Assembly: GCA_910578175.1 (NCBI GenBank)
Contig: CAJTPF010000025.1
Span: forward strand, 1-39,654
Source of the DNA: an uncultured Lachnospiraceae bacterium
Lineage (GTDB): Bacteria; Bacillota; Clostridia; Lachnospirales; Lachnospiraceae
Direction: 5' to 3'
Length of the DNA stretch: 39,654 nucleotides
Positions 7,867 through 16,791 of this stretch are shown here, piece by piece. Position numbers and translations under genes: made by a program. The notes under the pieces are model-generated. The model ran no database searches, was not told where the DNA came from, and saw nothing but the letters and a program-made list of their open reading frames with translations. Every line of letters begins with the position of its first letter. The first letter of the stretch is position 1.

Positions 7867-9177
7867 ATGAGTAAAAGAAAATTTTCGGAGAGAGACTTAA
7901 AGTTTGAAACATTACAATTACATGTTGGGCAGGAAGAGCCGGATCCGGTTACGGATGCCAGGGCAGTACCGATTTATCAGACGTCTTCGTATGTGTTCAG
8001 AAACAGCCGGCATGCCGCGGCCAGATTTGATCTCAGCGATGCGGGCAATATTTATGGCAGACTGACCAATCCTACCCAGGATATATTTGAAAAGAGAATC
8101 GCCGCATTGGAAGGCGGAGCGGCCGCACTGGCGGTGGCTTCCGGAGCAGCAGCCATTTCTTATACCATACAGAATCTGGCACATGCGGGAGACCATATCG
8201 TAGCAGCTAAGAATATCTATGGAGGAACCTATAATCTTCTGGCCCATACCCTGCCGGAATACGGCATTTCCACAACCTTTGTCGATCCGTTCCGGTATGA
8301 TGAAGTGGAAGCCGCCATTTTGGAGAATACGAAGGCAATACATATTGAAACACTGGGGAATCCCAATTCGGATGTGGTGGATATCGAGAAACTGGCAGAG
8401 ATTGCCCATGCCCATAAGATACCGCTGGTAGTGGATAACACGTTTGCAACGCCTTATCTGGTACGTCCGATTGAATACGGCGCTGATATTGTAGTACATT
8501 CCGCTACTAAATTTATCGGCGGCCACGGAACCACCATAGGCGGTGTTATCATCGACAGCGGAGCGTTCGACTGGGAAGCCAGCGGAAAATTTCCGTCCCT
8601 GACCGAGCCGAATTCCAGTTACCATGGCATCAGCTTTACAAAAGCAGCGGGAGCGGCGGCTTTTGTGACAAAAATCCGCGCCATTCTTCTGCGGGATACG
8701 GGAGCTACCCTTTCACCATTTCATGCGTTTATATTCCTGCAGGGGCTGGAGACTCTGTCTTTAAGGGTGGAAAGACATGTGGAAAACGCGCTCAAAGTGG
8801 TAAAATATCTGGAGAACCATCCGCAGGTGGAACAGGTGAACCATCCGTCCGTATCCCGGGATGCCGGACAGCAGCAGTTATATAAAAAATATTTTCCAAA
8901 GGGCGGCGGCTCTATTTTTACGTTTGAGATCAAAGGAGATGCTGAGATAGCGAAAAAATTTATTGATAATCTGGAATTGTTCTCTCTGCTTGCCAACGTT
9001 GCGGATGTGAAATCCCTGGTCATTCATCCGGCGTCTACCACCCATTCCCAGTTAAATGAAGAAGAATTAAAGGATCAGGGCATTCGGCCGAATACCATCC
9101 GGTTATCCGTTGGAACGGAAAATATTGACGATATCCTTGAGGATCTGGAGGAAGCGTTTCAGGCGGTAAAATATTGA
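7867..9177 (+). CDS. metY: O-acetylhomoserine aminocarboxypropyltransferase (O-acetylhomoserine sulfhydrylase)
   Basis: PLP enzyme (436 aa) that makes homocysteine from O-acetylhomoserine and sulfide in direct-sulfhydrylation methionine synthesis. The N-terminal FETLQLHVGQ, the YGRLTNPTQ segment and the PLP lysine in VVHSATKFIGGHG (Lys215) identify the Cys/Met metabolism PLP family. The length of about 430 residues and the insert after the lysine favour MetY over the shorter MetB/MetC enzymes. It is a single gene with its own promoter. AAAGAGG stands 6 nt before the ATG. Cystathionine gamma-synthase activity is the main alternative and cannot be fully excluded. Confidence 0.93.
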   Translation: MSKRKFSERDLKFETLQLHVGQEEPDPVTDARAVPIYQTSSYVFRNSRHAAARFDLSDAGNIYGRLTNPTQDIFEKRIAALEGGAAALAVASGAAAISYTIQNLAHAGDHIVAAKNIYGGTYNLLAHTLPEYGISTTFVDPFRYDEVEAAILENTKAIHIETLGNPNSDVVDIEKLAEIAHAHKIPLVVDNTFATPYLVRPIEYGADIVVHSATKFIGGHGTTIGGVIIDSGAFDWEASGKFPSLTEPNSSYHGISFTKAAGAAAFVTKIRAILLRDTGATLSPFHAFIFLQGLETLSLRVERHVENALKVVKYLENHPQVEQVNHPSVSRDAGQQQLYKKYFPKGGGSIFTFEIKGDAEIAKKFIDNLELFSLLANVADVKSLVIHPASTTHSQLNEEELKDQGIRPNTIRLSVGTENIDDILEDLEEAFQAVKY

Positions 9178-9201
9178 AATAATCATGTGATTTGATATAA
9201 T
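9174..9201 (+). promoter_or_regulatory. Promoter of the TPR/DUF4261 gene
   Basis: TTGAAA (9174-9179), 16-nt spacer, TATAAT (9196-9201) with TGA directly before it (extended -10). The -35 overlaps the metY stop codon. Confidence 0.75.
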
Positions 9202-9245
9202 CAATATAGCATGTGGAAAATAATACGATCAAGGAGGAACGTGAT

Positions 9246-10403
9246 ATGACGTTGACGGAGCAGCTGGATGACTGGTACGAAGAAGATGAGTTTGAAAAGA
9301 TGGTGGAAGCCATCGAAGGGATACCGAGAGAAGAATGGGATTACGAGATCGTTCACTATCTGGCCTGTGCATGGAATAATCTGGATGAATATGAGAAAGC
9401 CATGGAGGTTTTACAGGAAAGAATCGAAGAAAAGGATAGAGAGAACCGCTGGTATTACAAAATGGGTTATGCCTTATTTTATCTGGACAGGATCGAAGAA
9501 GCTCTGGAAGCATTTCGGAAATCGCTGGAATTTTGTCCCGATGACGAGGATGTGCTGGAGTACATTGAGGATTGCGAGAATATTTTAGCAGACGGGGATC
9601 GTGATCCGGAAGAAGACGGGGAAGATGAGGGCGAAGATGATGAGGAAAGCTCAGGAGGATTTTTAGGCTTTATTCTGTTATCCTCGGCAGAGTGGGACAA
9701 AGAGAAGTTAAAGAAAGATATGAAAGATGACTGGAACATCATCGTCGAGGAAGCAGAAGGAGAAGCAGAGGAGAAAGAGAAACTGCTGTTTTCAATGGTG
9801 GAAGGCGGGATCCTGGTGACCGCCCTGATGGAGATGCAGGTTCCTGACGGGGAAGCGGAATGGGCCGCTGAACGCAATTATATGTGGCCGAATGCCGTGG
9901 AGGCGGCTAAGAAACATAAGGCTCATTTAATGGTGACGGTCATGGGAGACGGAGATATCATTGAAAAAGGAATACTCTTTGTAAAACTGGCTTCCTGTTG
10001 CTGCAAGCAGAAACATACATTGGGGATCTATGTAAACCGTACCCTGATCCAGCCTGACCTCTATATAGGATTTGCGGAAATGATAAAAGGAGATGATCTT
10101 CCGATCTTTAACTGGGTCTGGTTTGGACTATACAGCGGAGAAAACGGAATGTGCGGATATACGGAAGGACTGAAAGTGTTCGGCAAGGATGAGATCGAAG
10201 TGCTGGATACGGATTTAGAGCCAAGGGAATTACAGGAGTTTCTGATGGACGTCACGGTGTATGTGATTTCGGAAGACGTGGTTCTTCAGGATGGCGAGAC
10301 CATTGGATTTACGGAAGAGCAGAAGCTTTCCATTACCTGCAGCGAAGGGGTGGCCGTAGACGGAATGAGCCTGAAGATTGATGTAAACCGTCAGAATTAC
10401 TAA
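9246..10403 (+). CDS. TPR protein with C-terminal DUF4261-like domain
   Basis: A 385-aa cytoplasmic protein. Residues 1-110 form TPR-like helix pairs (for example YYKMGYALFYLDRIEEALEA). An acidic Asp/Glu/Gly linker follows at about 118-142, then a globular domain beginning FILLSSAEWDKEKLKKDM. That part contains NYMWPNAVEAAKKHKAHLMV and DLPIFNWVWFGLY, features I associate with DUF4261. Start at 9246 because AAGGAGG is 8 nt upstream; the longer frame start at 9213 has no ribosome binding site. It is a single transcription unit, with a promoter at 9174-9201 and a hairpin after it. Function is unknown; the TPR part suggests protein binding. Confidence 0.8.
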   Translation: MTLTEQLDDWYEEDEFEKMVEAIEGIPREEWDYEIVHYLACAWNNLDEYEKAMEVLQERIEEKDRENRWYYKMGYALFYLDRIEEALEAFRKSLEFCPDDEDVLEYIEDCENILADGDRDPEEDGEDEGEDDEESSGGFLGFILLSSAEWDKEKLKKDMKDDWNIIVEEAEGEAEEKEKLLFSMVEGGILVTALMEMQVPDGEAEWAAERNYMWPNAVEAAKKHKAHLMVTVMGDGDIIEKGILFVKLASCCCKQKHTLGIYVNRTLIQPDLYIGFAEMIKGDDLPIFNWVWFGLYSGENGMCGYTEGLKVFGKDEIEVLDTDLEPRELQEFLMDVTVYVISEDVVLQDGETIGFTEEQKLSITCSEGVAVDGMSLKIDVNRQNY

Positions 10404-10430
10404 AAAATAATCATTTGCATAGAAAGTCAT

Positions 10431-10471
10431 ATGGGATAATTTTGTCTGGCAGCAGACAGGAATTATCCCAT
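10431..10471 (+). terminator. Hairpin terminator after the DUF4261 gene
   Basis: ATGGGATAATT (10431-10441) pairs perfectly with AATTATCCCAT (10461-10471); an inner GTCTG/CAGAC helix closes a 4-nt loop. Only ACTGCATTTT follows, so termination may be incomplete. Confidence 0.6.
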
Positions 10472-10502
10472 ACTGCATTTTAAGGAACGGCAGAATCTTA
10501 GT

Positions 10503-10531
10503 CTGACAAGATTCGGAAATTGTGTTATAAT
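10503..10531 (+). promoter_or_regulatory. Promoter of the TPR-Hsp90-MATE-phosphatase operon
   Basis: CTGACA (10503-10508), 17-nt spacer, TATAAT (10526-10531) with TGT before it (extended -10). It lies about 64 nt upstream of the chosen TPR gene start and rules out the earlier in-frame start at 10520. Confidence 0.8.
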
Positions 10532-10594
10532 ATTTTCATGTCGAATCGGGACATGATATATTTAATTTTTAGAAATAACAGGAGGAAATCACTG

Positions 10595-11671
10595 ATGTAC
10601 GATCCGGACAGGATATGGGAGGATTTGGATGAGATTTCTCACGGAAAAGTAAGGCTGGATGCCATTCACAGCGCTATTTTACAGGCGGATCAAGAGGGAG
10701 ATCATGAAACGGGATTTATCCTGCGGGATGAATTGATCCGGGAAAGTGTTTTTTATAATGATTATATGGATGCCTATATCATATTTCCGGAATATTATGC
10801 CATGTGCGAAAAATATCCGGATTTAAATGAGGAGTATTTATGGAATGTTCTCTGGAAATTTAAATGGATCATAGATAATGCAGTATGTTTTTATCAGATA
10901 TCCATGAAGGAAACGGAACAGTATCTGGACAGATTTAAACAAATGAGCGAGAAAATGGGCTACTCTCTCAGGACCTATTACTGTCTGATGTTTCGGGTAT
11001 ATAAATATAGCGATCTGGAAAAAGCCAATGAATATTACCAGAGATTTCTGGCGGAGCCCAGAGATGAATTGAGCGACTGCAAAGCCTGTGAACTGAGCAG
11101 TGAAATTCATCTGCAGCTTTTAAACGGCAGGGAAGAGGAAGCATTTGAACTTTTTAAACCCATGGCCGACGGCAGGTACAGCTGTACAGAGCAGCCTTCC
11201 TTTACCTATGCGAGGTTTGGTGAATTTTATTTTAACAGGGGAGAATATAAGAAAGCGGAGGGTTACTATAAGAAGTTTTATAAGGCGGTCACAAGGGACA
11301 GACTTTATAGCGATGAGATCGGAAACGTGGTGCGTTGTTATGCGTTTACCGATCCGGACAAAGCATTAAATGTATTTTTGAAATTTTTTCCAAGGGTGCT
11401 GGAATCCAGGGAACCTTCTGAAATAGCCAATTTTGCCATTGGAGCCTGTCATTTATGGAAACAGGCCGCATGGAAGACCGGCAAAGATACCATGCTCATG
11501 AATCTTCCCCGGCAGTTTGAATTATACAGGGAAGACGGAACTTATGATTTAAATGAATTATATCAATATTTTTTAAAACAGGCGGAAAGAGTCGGATATC
11601 TGTTAGATGAAAGCAATATGTCCGATGAATATACCAATAAGATCAGTAAGCTGAAAGGAATGTATCAATAG
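10595..11671 (+). CDS. TPR-containing protein encoded next to Hsp90
   Basis: A 358-aa soluble protein of mostly helical repeats. TPR-like units can be seen, for instance FGEFYFNRGEYKKAEGYYKK around residue 210 and KANEYYQRFL around 150. No enzymatic motif is visible. Start at 10595 from AGGAGG 9 nt upstream; the frame is open to 10520 but that start lies before the -10. The stop is followed directly by the ATG of the Hsp90 gene (no gap), so the two are made together. By analogy with eukaryotic Hsp90, whose helpers dock through TPR domains, it could be a dedicated partner. That is inference: the Hsp90 here lacks the MEEVD tail those helpers bind. Confidence 0.75.
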   Translation: MYDPDRIWEDLDEISHGKVRLDAIHSAILQADQEGDHETGFILRDELIRESVFYNDYMDAYIIFPEYYAMCEKYPDLNEEYLWNVLWKFKWIIDNAVCFYQISMKETEQYLDRFKQMSEKMGYSLRTYYCLMFRVYKYSDLEKANEYYQRFLAEPRDELSDCKACELSSEIHLQLLNGREEEAFELFKPMADGRYSCTEQPSFTYARFGEFYFNRGEYKKAEGYYKKFYKAVTRDRLYSDEIGNVVRCYAFTDPDKALNVFLKFFPRVLESREPSEIANFAIGACHLWKQAAWKTGKDTMLMNLPRQFELYREDGTYDLNELYQYFLKQAERVGYLLDESNMSDEYTNKISKLKGMYQ

Positions 11672-13459
11672 ATGGAGAATGAATTATTTCGATTTAAGGT
11701 AAATCTGGGCGGTATGATAGAGATTTTATCGGACCATCTCTATAGCAGTCCCGATGTCTATATCCGGGAACTGCTGCAGAACGGTACCGATGCCATAGTT
11801 GCAAGACAGAGATCGGAAGAAGGATTTAAAAATCCTGAAATCAGGATAAATCTGGTGCCGGGACGGAGCCTTGCTTTTCACGATAATGGAACCGGCCTTA
11901 CAAGAGATGAGGTACACAGATTTTTAGCCATTATCGGAGAGTCTTCCAAAAAAGATTTAATGACCGGCAGGGTAATGGAGGAATATATCGGCCGGTTCGG
12001 AATCGGTCTGCTGTCCTGTTTTATGGTTTCGGATGAAATCGTAATTGAGACCCGCTCCGTCAGGGAAAATACCAGTCTGTGCTGGACGGGAAAACCGGAC
12101 GGTACCTATACCTTAACGGAGATCCCGGAAGGCTGTGAAGAGGGAACAACGATCATTCTCAACTGTAAAGCAGGGAAAGAACAATATTTTTCCACCGAAA
12201 AGGTGAAACAGCTGATTACCTATTATGGAATCCTGCTGCCGTTTCCGGTGGTCTTTGACGACGGTTCCCAAAGTACCCGCATGAACCGGATTTATCTTCC
12301 GTGGGATGAGAGACAGTCTACGAAAGAGGAATTGATGTTTTTCGGAAAAACCATGTTCGGGCAGGATTTTTTAGACTGTATTCCGTTAAGTTCAGAAAGC
12401 GGAAATGTAAGCGGCGTTGCCTATATCCTGCCCTATCAGGTAAACGGCGCAGCAAAAAATTACCACAGGATTTTTTTGAAAAATATGCTGCTGACGGAAA
12501 AAGGAGACAGTATTCTTCCGGATTGGGCGGTATTTGTGAAATGTATCATTAATGCAACGAACTTAAGACCCACAGCCTCCAGAGAGGATTTTTATGAAGA
12601 TGAATTACTGGAAGAAGCCAGGGAAGAAATCGGGGCATGCATTTCTGACTATATAGCGGATCTCGCTAGAACAGACCTGGAAATGATGGAGCGTTTTCTC
12701 GGTATCCATCAGAGAGTATTGAAATCCATGGCTATTGAGAACGATGAACTTTACCGGCTGTTTTTTAAATATTTTGATTTTGTGACTACCAGAGGCAGGA
12801 TGACCGGTCAGGAATTGCTGCTTCAGCGGGAACCGCTGGTTTATACCGGTCAGGTGGATGAATTTAAACAGATGTCCCAGATTTTTTTTGCCCAGGGACG
12901 TCTTCTGGTGAATGCCGGTTATGTATATGACAAGGAAATCCTGTGCCGGATTCCGGAATTTTATAATGCGGAAGTCTTGGAACTGCAGGAAGAAGAAGTT
13001 GTGGACATTATGAACGATGTTACGATTTCAGAAAATGAGACCAGTCACTTTTTTATTTCGGTCGCAGACCGGGTCCTGGCAAAATATGACTGCCGGGCAG
13101 AGATGAAAAAGTTCAGTCCGGTAACCCTTCCGGCATTTTATCATATTGATAAACAGGCGTTGTTTCTGCGGAGGATACAGAGCGCGAAAGAAGTTTCTTC
13201 CCCGCTGTTTGCAGGAATGTTATCTGCCTTCGCAACGGATATTAAAAAGGAAACCAGCGCATATCTTTATTTTAACTATCACAATCCGGTGATAAAGAAG
13301 TTATGTCTGCTGGAAGATATAGAAGAAATAGAGCGTTTTGTTGAAATTTTATATATCCAGACCATATTGATCGGAGGATATCCGATGCATAATAATGAAA
13401 TGGGGATTCTGAACGGAAGGATCATGGAATTGATCGAAAAAAATTTATTGGATGATTAA
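11672..13459 (+). CDS. Divergent Hsp90-family (HtpG-like) ATPase chaperone
   Basis: A 595-aa member of the GHKL/Hsp90 family. The N-terminal ATPase shows RELLQNGTDA (catalytic Glu33, Mg-binding Asn37), HDNGTGLT (Asp71) and the lid-end motif GRFGIGLLSCF (108-118). The middle domain includes NLRPTASREDFYED, the Hsp90 arginine segment. The C-terminal third does not resemble the standard HtpG dimerisation domain, and the whole protein is shorter than usual HtpG (about 610-640 aa). It belongs to the sub-family usually annotated only as 'HSP90 family protein'. It is encoded directly after a TPR gene and 20 nt before a MATE gene, in one operon. Client proteins are unknown. Confidence 0.9.
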   Translation: MENELFRFKVNLGGMIEILSDHLYSSPDVYIRELLQNGTDAIVARQRSEEGFKNPEIRINLVPGRSLAFHDNGTGLTRDEVHRFLAIIGESSKKDLMTGRVMEEYIGRFGIGLLSCFMVSDEIVIETRSVRENTSLCWTGKPDGTYTLTEIPEGCEEGTTIILNCKAGKEQYFSTEKVKQLITYYGILLPFPVVFDDGSQSTRMNRIYLPWDERQSTKEELMFFGKTMFGQDFLDCIPLSSESGNVSGVAYILPYQVNGAAKNYHRIFLKNMLLTEKGDSILPDWAVFVKCIINATNLRPTASREDFYEDELLEEAREEIGACISDYIADLARTDLEMMERFLGIHQRVLKSMAIENDELYRLFFKYFDFVTTRGRMTGQELLLQREPLVYTGQVDEFKQMSQIFFAQGRLLVNAGYVYDKEILCRIPEFYNAEVLELQEEEVVDIMNDVTISENETSHFFISVADRVLAKYDCRAEMKKFSPVTLPAFYHIDKQALFLRRIQSAKEVSSPLFAGMLSAFATDIKKETSAYLYFNYHNPVIKKLCLLEDIEEIERFVEILYIQTILIGGYPMHNNEMGILNGRIMELIEKNLLDD

Positions 13460-13479
13460 GGTATGTATGGAGAAACATC

Positions 13480-14784
13480 ATGAAAGAATTTATCAGATAT
13501 GTAAGTCTTAACGTTATGGGGATGATAGGGCTGTCCTGTTATATTCTGGCGGATACCTTCTTTGTGGCACAGGCCGAAGGCTCTTTTGGACTGGCGGCGT
13601 TAAATTACGGGATACCGGTTTACAGTATCATGTACGGAATCGGTCTGATGCTTGGAATCGGCGGTGCAACCAGATTTTCTATTTCTCAGGGAAAAAAACA
13701 TAGAAACGGTAAAAGTGAAGACGCCTCTCTCACCCATGCCGTATATATGGGACTGGCAGCGTCGCTCTGTATCTGGCTGGTATCCCTGACCGGGAGCAGA
13801 CCTCTGGCAGGACTGCTGGGAGCCGAAGGCGATACCCTGGGACTGACCGTTACCTATATAACCACGATCATGTGGTTTGCTCCGTTTTTTATATTGAACA
13901 ATATACTCATTGCCTTTGTCAGGAATGACGGAAATCCGCAGCTTGCCATGATCGCCATGCTGGTAAGCAGCCTGTCCAATATTTTGTTTGATTATATCTT
14001 TATGTTTCCGTTTGGAATGGGAATGTTTGGTGCCGCCCTGGCCACGGGTTCTTCTCCGCTGGTCAGTATTCTGATATTATCGAAACACCTGCGGGACAAA
14101 AAATGTTCGTTCCGGTTCAGAAGATGCAGACCGGCACCGTCTGTCATGGGAAATATACTGGCCTGCGGTTTTTCGGCGCTGATCGCCGAACTGGCTTCGG
14201 CGGTGGCATTGATAACCTTTAATCTGGTGATCGTAAAGCTTAAAGGAGATACAGGGGTAGCCGCCTATGGAATCGTTGCGAATATTGCGCTGGTGGTAAC
14301 ATCCATCTTTACGGGAATGGCACAGGGAATACAGCCTCTGGTGAGCCGTTATTATGGTAGCGGCGATACGGAAGAATTAAACCGGGTGGTCAAAAGAGGG
14401 ATTCTGACGGTACTGGTATCTTCCGTTCTGATATTTGCGGTTCTGATGGCGGGCATGAAAGGTATCATAGCCGTCTTTGACAGGGATCATGATCCCGCCA
14501 TGCGGGAGATGGCGGAACAGGGAATGAAACTGTATTTTATCGGATACTTTTTTGCGGGCGTCAATATTATGGCGGTAACGGTTTTAAGTGCGGCGGCAAA
14601 AGTCAAGGCAGCTTTTGCCGTTTCAAATCTGAGGAGCTGGTGCCTGTTTGTACCAGTGATACTTCTGATGAGCAGGCTGTTTGCCATGAACGGTGTCTGG
14701 TGTTCGTTTCCGGTCACGGAATTTATGATCCTTCTGCTTTCGGTGCCGGTACTGATTCATTATAGGAAACGGTGGTATGATTAG
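13480..14784 (+). CDS. MATE-family efflux transporter
   Basis: A 434-aa polytopic membrane protein with about twelve helices. The opening MGMIGLSCYILADTFFVAQA and the repeat GMAQGIQPLVSRYYGSGDTE match the two halves of MATE/DinF transporters, which export drugs or metabolites using an ion gradient. It lies 20 nt after the Hsp90 gene and 15 nt before the phosphatase gene, so it is co-transcribed. The substrate is not predictable. GGAGA lies upstream of the ATG. Confidence 0.9.
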   Translation: MKEFIRYVSLNVMGMIGLSCYILADTFFVAQAEGSFGLAALNYGIPVYSIMYGIGLMLGIGGATRFSISQGKKHRNGKSEDASLTHAVYMGLAASLCIWLVSLTGSRPLAGLLGAEGDTLGLTVTYITTIMWFAPFFILNNILIAFVRNDGNPQLAMIAMLVSSLSNILFDYIFMFPFGMGMFGAALATGSSPLVSILILSKHLRDKKCSFRFRRCRPAPSVMGNILACGFSALIAELASAVALITFNLVIVKLKGDTGVAAYGIVANIALVVTSIFTGMAQGIQPLVSRYYGSGDTEELNRVVKRGILTVLVSSVLIFAVLMAGMKGIIAVFDRDHDPAMREMAEQGMKLYFIGYFFAGVNIMAVTVLSAAAKVKAAFAVSNLRSWCLFVPVILLMSRLFAMNGVWCSFPVTEFMILLLSVPVLIHYRKRWYD

Positions 14785-14799
14785 ACTGGAGGTATACGG

Positions 14800-15609
14800 A
14801 TGAAGATAGATTTACAGGGAGCTGATAATATACGGAACTTTACGGGACTTATGAACAGCCGGGGAAAAACCATTGTCAGTCCGGCGCTGATCCGGAGCAA
14901 TCTGCTGAATTCCATCACTAAAGAAGACATAAGAATTCTGACGGAGCAATATAAATTAAAAAAGGTGATTGATCTGCGGACCGAGACGGAAGTCAGGGAA
15001 AAACCGGATATCAGGATACCCGGTGCGGAATATATCAATATCCCCTTATTTCATGAAAGCGCCATCGGTTTAACCCATGAGGAGAATTCCGACAAATGCA
15101 TAATAGCCGATGGTGATAAACTGGATATGAAAAAGCTTTATGTACGTCTTGTAAGCGATGAATATTCTGTTTCCCAGCTGGCAAAAGTAATGAGGCATAT
15201 AGCCGACGGTATCAGAGAGGCGGCAGGGGCTGTTTTATGGCATTGTACGGAGGGAAAAGACCGCTGCGGCATTGTATCAGCCATGGTCCTGGCAATGCTG
15301 GAGTTTGACAGGGAGGCGATCATGCAGGATTATCTGGAGACCAACAGGGCCGCCGTTAAACGGGCGAAGCAGTTTTATGAAGAAATCCTGGCGGCCACCG
15401 GCGACCGGGAGCGGGCCCAAAATGCCGAAAAAGCATTTCTGGCGAATGAAGAGTACCTGAATGCGGCGTTATCCCATATTTCCCGGTCCTGTTCTTCCAT
15501 ACAGGAGTTTATAATACAGAAACTGGATATCAGCGGGGAAGAGATGGAGCGGATAAGGGAGATATGTCTGGATCAAAACCCGGCGGCGGTGCATAACCCA
15601 TATTTATGA
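14800..15609 (+). CDS. Tyrosine-protein phosphatase (Tyr_phosphatase_3-like)
   Basis: A 269-aa phosphatase with the P-loop HCTEGKDRCG (nucleophile Cys149) and the N-terminal NIRNFTG and VIDLRTETEV segments common to the family of secreted or cytosolic bacterial phosphatases that act on phosphotyrosine or phosphoinositides. No signal peptide is visible, so it is probably cytoplasmic. Last gene of the TPR-Hsp90-MATE operon; GGAGG is 7 nt upstream. The physiological substrate is unknown. Confidence 0.88.
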   Translation: MKIDLQGADNIRNFTGLMNSRGKTIVSPALIRSNLLNSITKEDIRILTEQYKLKKVIDLRTETEVREKPDIRIPGAEYINIPLFHESAIGLTHEENSDKCIIADGDKLDMKKLYVRLVSDEYSVSQLAKVMRHIADGIREAAGAVLWHCTEGKDRCGIVSAMVLAMLEFDREAIMQDYLETNRAAVKRAKQFYEEILAATGDRERAQNAEKAFLANEEYLNAALSHISRSCSSIQEFIIQKLDISGEEMERIREICLDQNPAAVHNPYL

Positions 15610-15671
15610 CTTTTGCCAAAACGGTTCGCAGTCAATGAATTAATAAATGTGCAGGCAAGGAGAGCAGACGG

Positions 15672-15992
15672 ATGTTTCAGAAAAAGGAATATATATTTAG
15701 TGAAAGTCTTGGCGTTTGCAGAGTGGATGATATTGCGAAACTCAGCTCAAAAAATGAAGAACAGCGGTTGTATTATGTATTAAAACCGGAGTTTGACAGA
15801 ACAAAAACATCATATATACCAGTGGAAGGACACAAAGTATTATTACGGGAACTGATTTCAAAAGAACGGGCAGAAGAACTGTTAAAACAGGGCTTGCCGG
15901 ATATTGAGCAGGATGCCGAACTGGGAGAAATCGCGTATGTTCTGGGCAGGAGCCTGGAGGAATTGAAAGAGTTAAAGAACAGGGAAGAGTGA
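15672..15992 (+). CDS. CarD-like RNA polymerase-binding protein
   Basis: A 106-aa protein. Residues 1-60 follow the CarD/CdnL/TRCF RNA polymerase-interacting fold: an opening Y-F-ES-GVCRVDDI, then YYVLKPEFDRTKTSYIPVE. The C-terminal part is short and helical. Members of the family bind the RNA polymerase beta subunit and tune initiation, so a role in transcription is likely. The gene overlaps or nearly abuts truA (its TGA lies at 15990-15992), so the two are probably co-expressed. It is shorter than the typical 150-170-aa CarD, which may mean a reduced DNA-binding part. Confidence 0.78.
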   Translation: MFQKKEYIFSESLGVCRVDDIAKLSSKNEEQRLYYVLKPEFDRTKTSYIPVEGHKVLLRELISKERAEELLKQGLPDIEQDAELGEIAYVLGRSLEELKELKNREE

Positions 15993-16000
15993 CAGACAGG

Positions 16001-16735
16001 ATGAAAAATTATCGATTAACCGTCCGCTATGACGGAACCAGATATTCCGGCTGGGAACGGAAGGCAGACAGGGATACCATTCAGGGAAAACTGGAAGCCG
16101 TTATCATGCGTATGTGCGGACATGAAGTAAATGTGATCGGCGCCGGCAGAACCGATGCCGGCGTCCATGCGGAAGCCATGACCGCCAATGTTCATATGGA
16201 AACCGGCCTCCCGGTTTGTGAAATACAAAAATATATCAACCGGTATCTGCCGGAGGATATCTGCGTTACGGAAGTGAAGGAAGTTCCGGAGCGTTTTCAT
16301 GCCAGATATCATGCGAAAGGAAAAACATATATATATTCTTGTTATATCGGTAATAATAAACCGGTTTTTAACAGAAAATATATCTATGCGCCGGATTTTA
16401 TTCCGGACCCGGATAAAATGAAACGAGGGGCAGAATATATGACAGGAGAACATGATTTTGCCGGGTTCTGCACTAACAGCAGTAAAAAGAAATCAACGGT
16501 AAGAACCGTAGATAAGATTGAAATAAAAATATCCGGCAGCGAACTCCGGTTTGAGTTTCATGGGAACGGATTTCTATATAATATGGTAAGGATCATGGTA
16601 GGAACGCTGTTAAAAATCGGGAAAGGAGAAATGGAACCGGAAGAGGTAAATCATATTTTTGAGACAAGGAAGAGAAGCGATGCGGGACCCACTGCGCCGG
16701 CGTTGGGGCTGAGACTGGAGCATGTAGATTATTAA
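16001..16735 (+). CDS. truA: tRNA pseudouridine(38-40) synthase
   Basis: Converts uridines 38-40 of the tRNA anticodon arm to pseudouridine. It has the catalytic Asp52 in GAGRTDAGVHA, an N-terminal RLTVRYDGTRYSGW and a C-terminal FLYNMVRIMVGTL, all typical. At 244 aa the length is normal. Start placed at ATG 16001, which puts Asp at position 52 and gives the usual N-terminus. An in-frame GTG at 15989 would overlap the CarD-like stop (GTGA) and is the alternative, adding four residues. Confidence 0.96.
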   Translation: MKNYRLTVRYDGTRYSGWERKADRDTIQGKLEAVIMRMCGHEVNVIGAGRTDAGVHAEAMTANVHMETGLPVCEIQKYINRYLPEDICVTEVKEVPERFHARYHAKGKTYIYSCYIGNNKPVFNRKYIYAPDFIPDPDKMKRGAEYMTGEHDFAGFCTNSSKKKSTVRTVDKIEIKISGSELRFEFHGNGFLYNMVRIMVGTLLKIGKGEMEPEEVNHIFETRKRSDAGPTAPALGLRLEHVDY

Positions 16736-16791
16736 TGGGATATGCGTTTCAACTGTTTCGAAAAATATAACAAGGAAAGGTGTGTGGCTCT

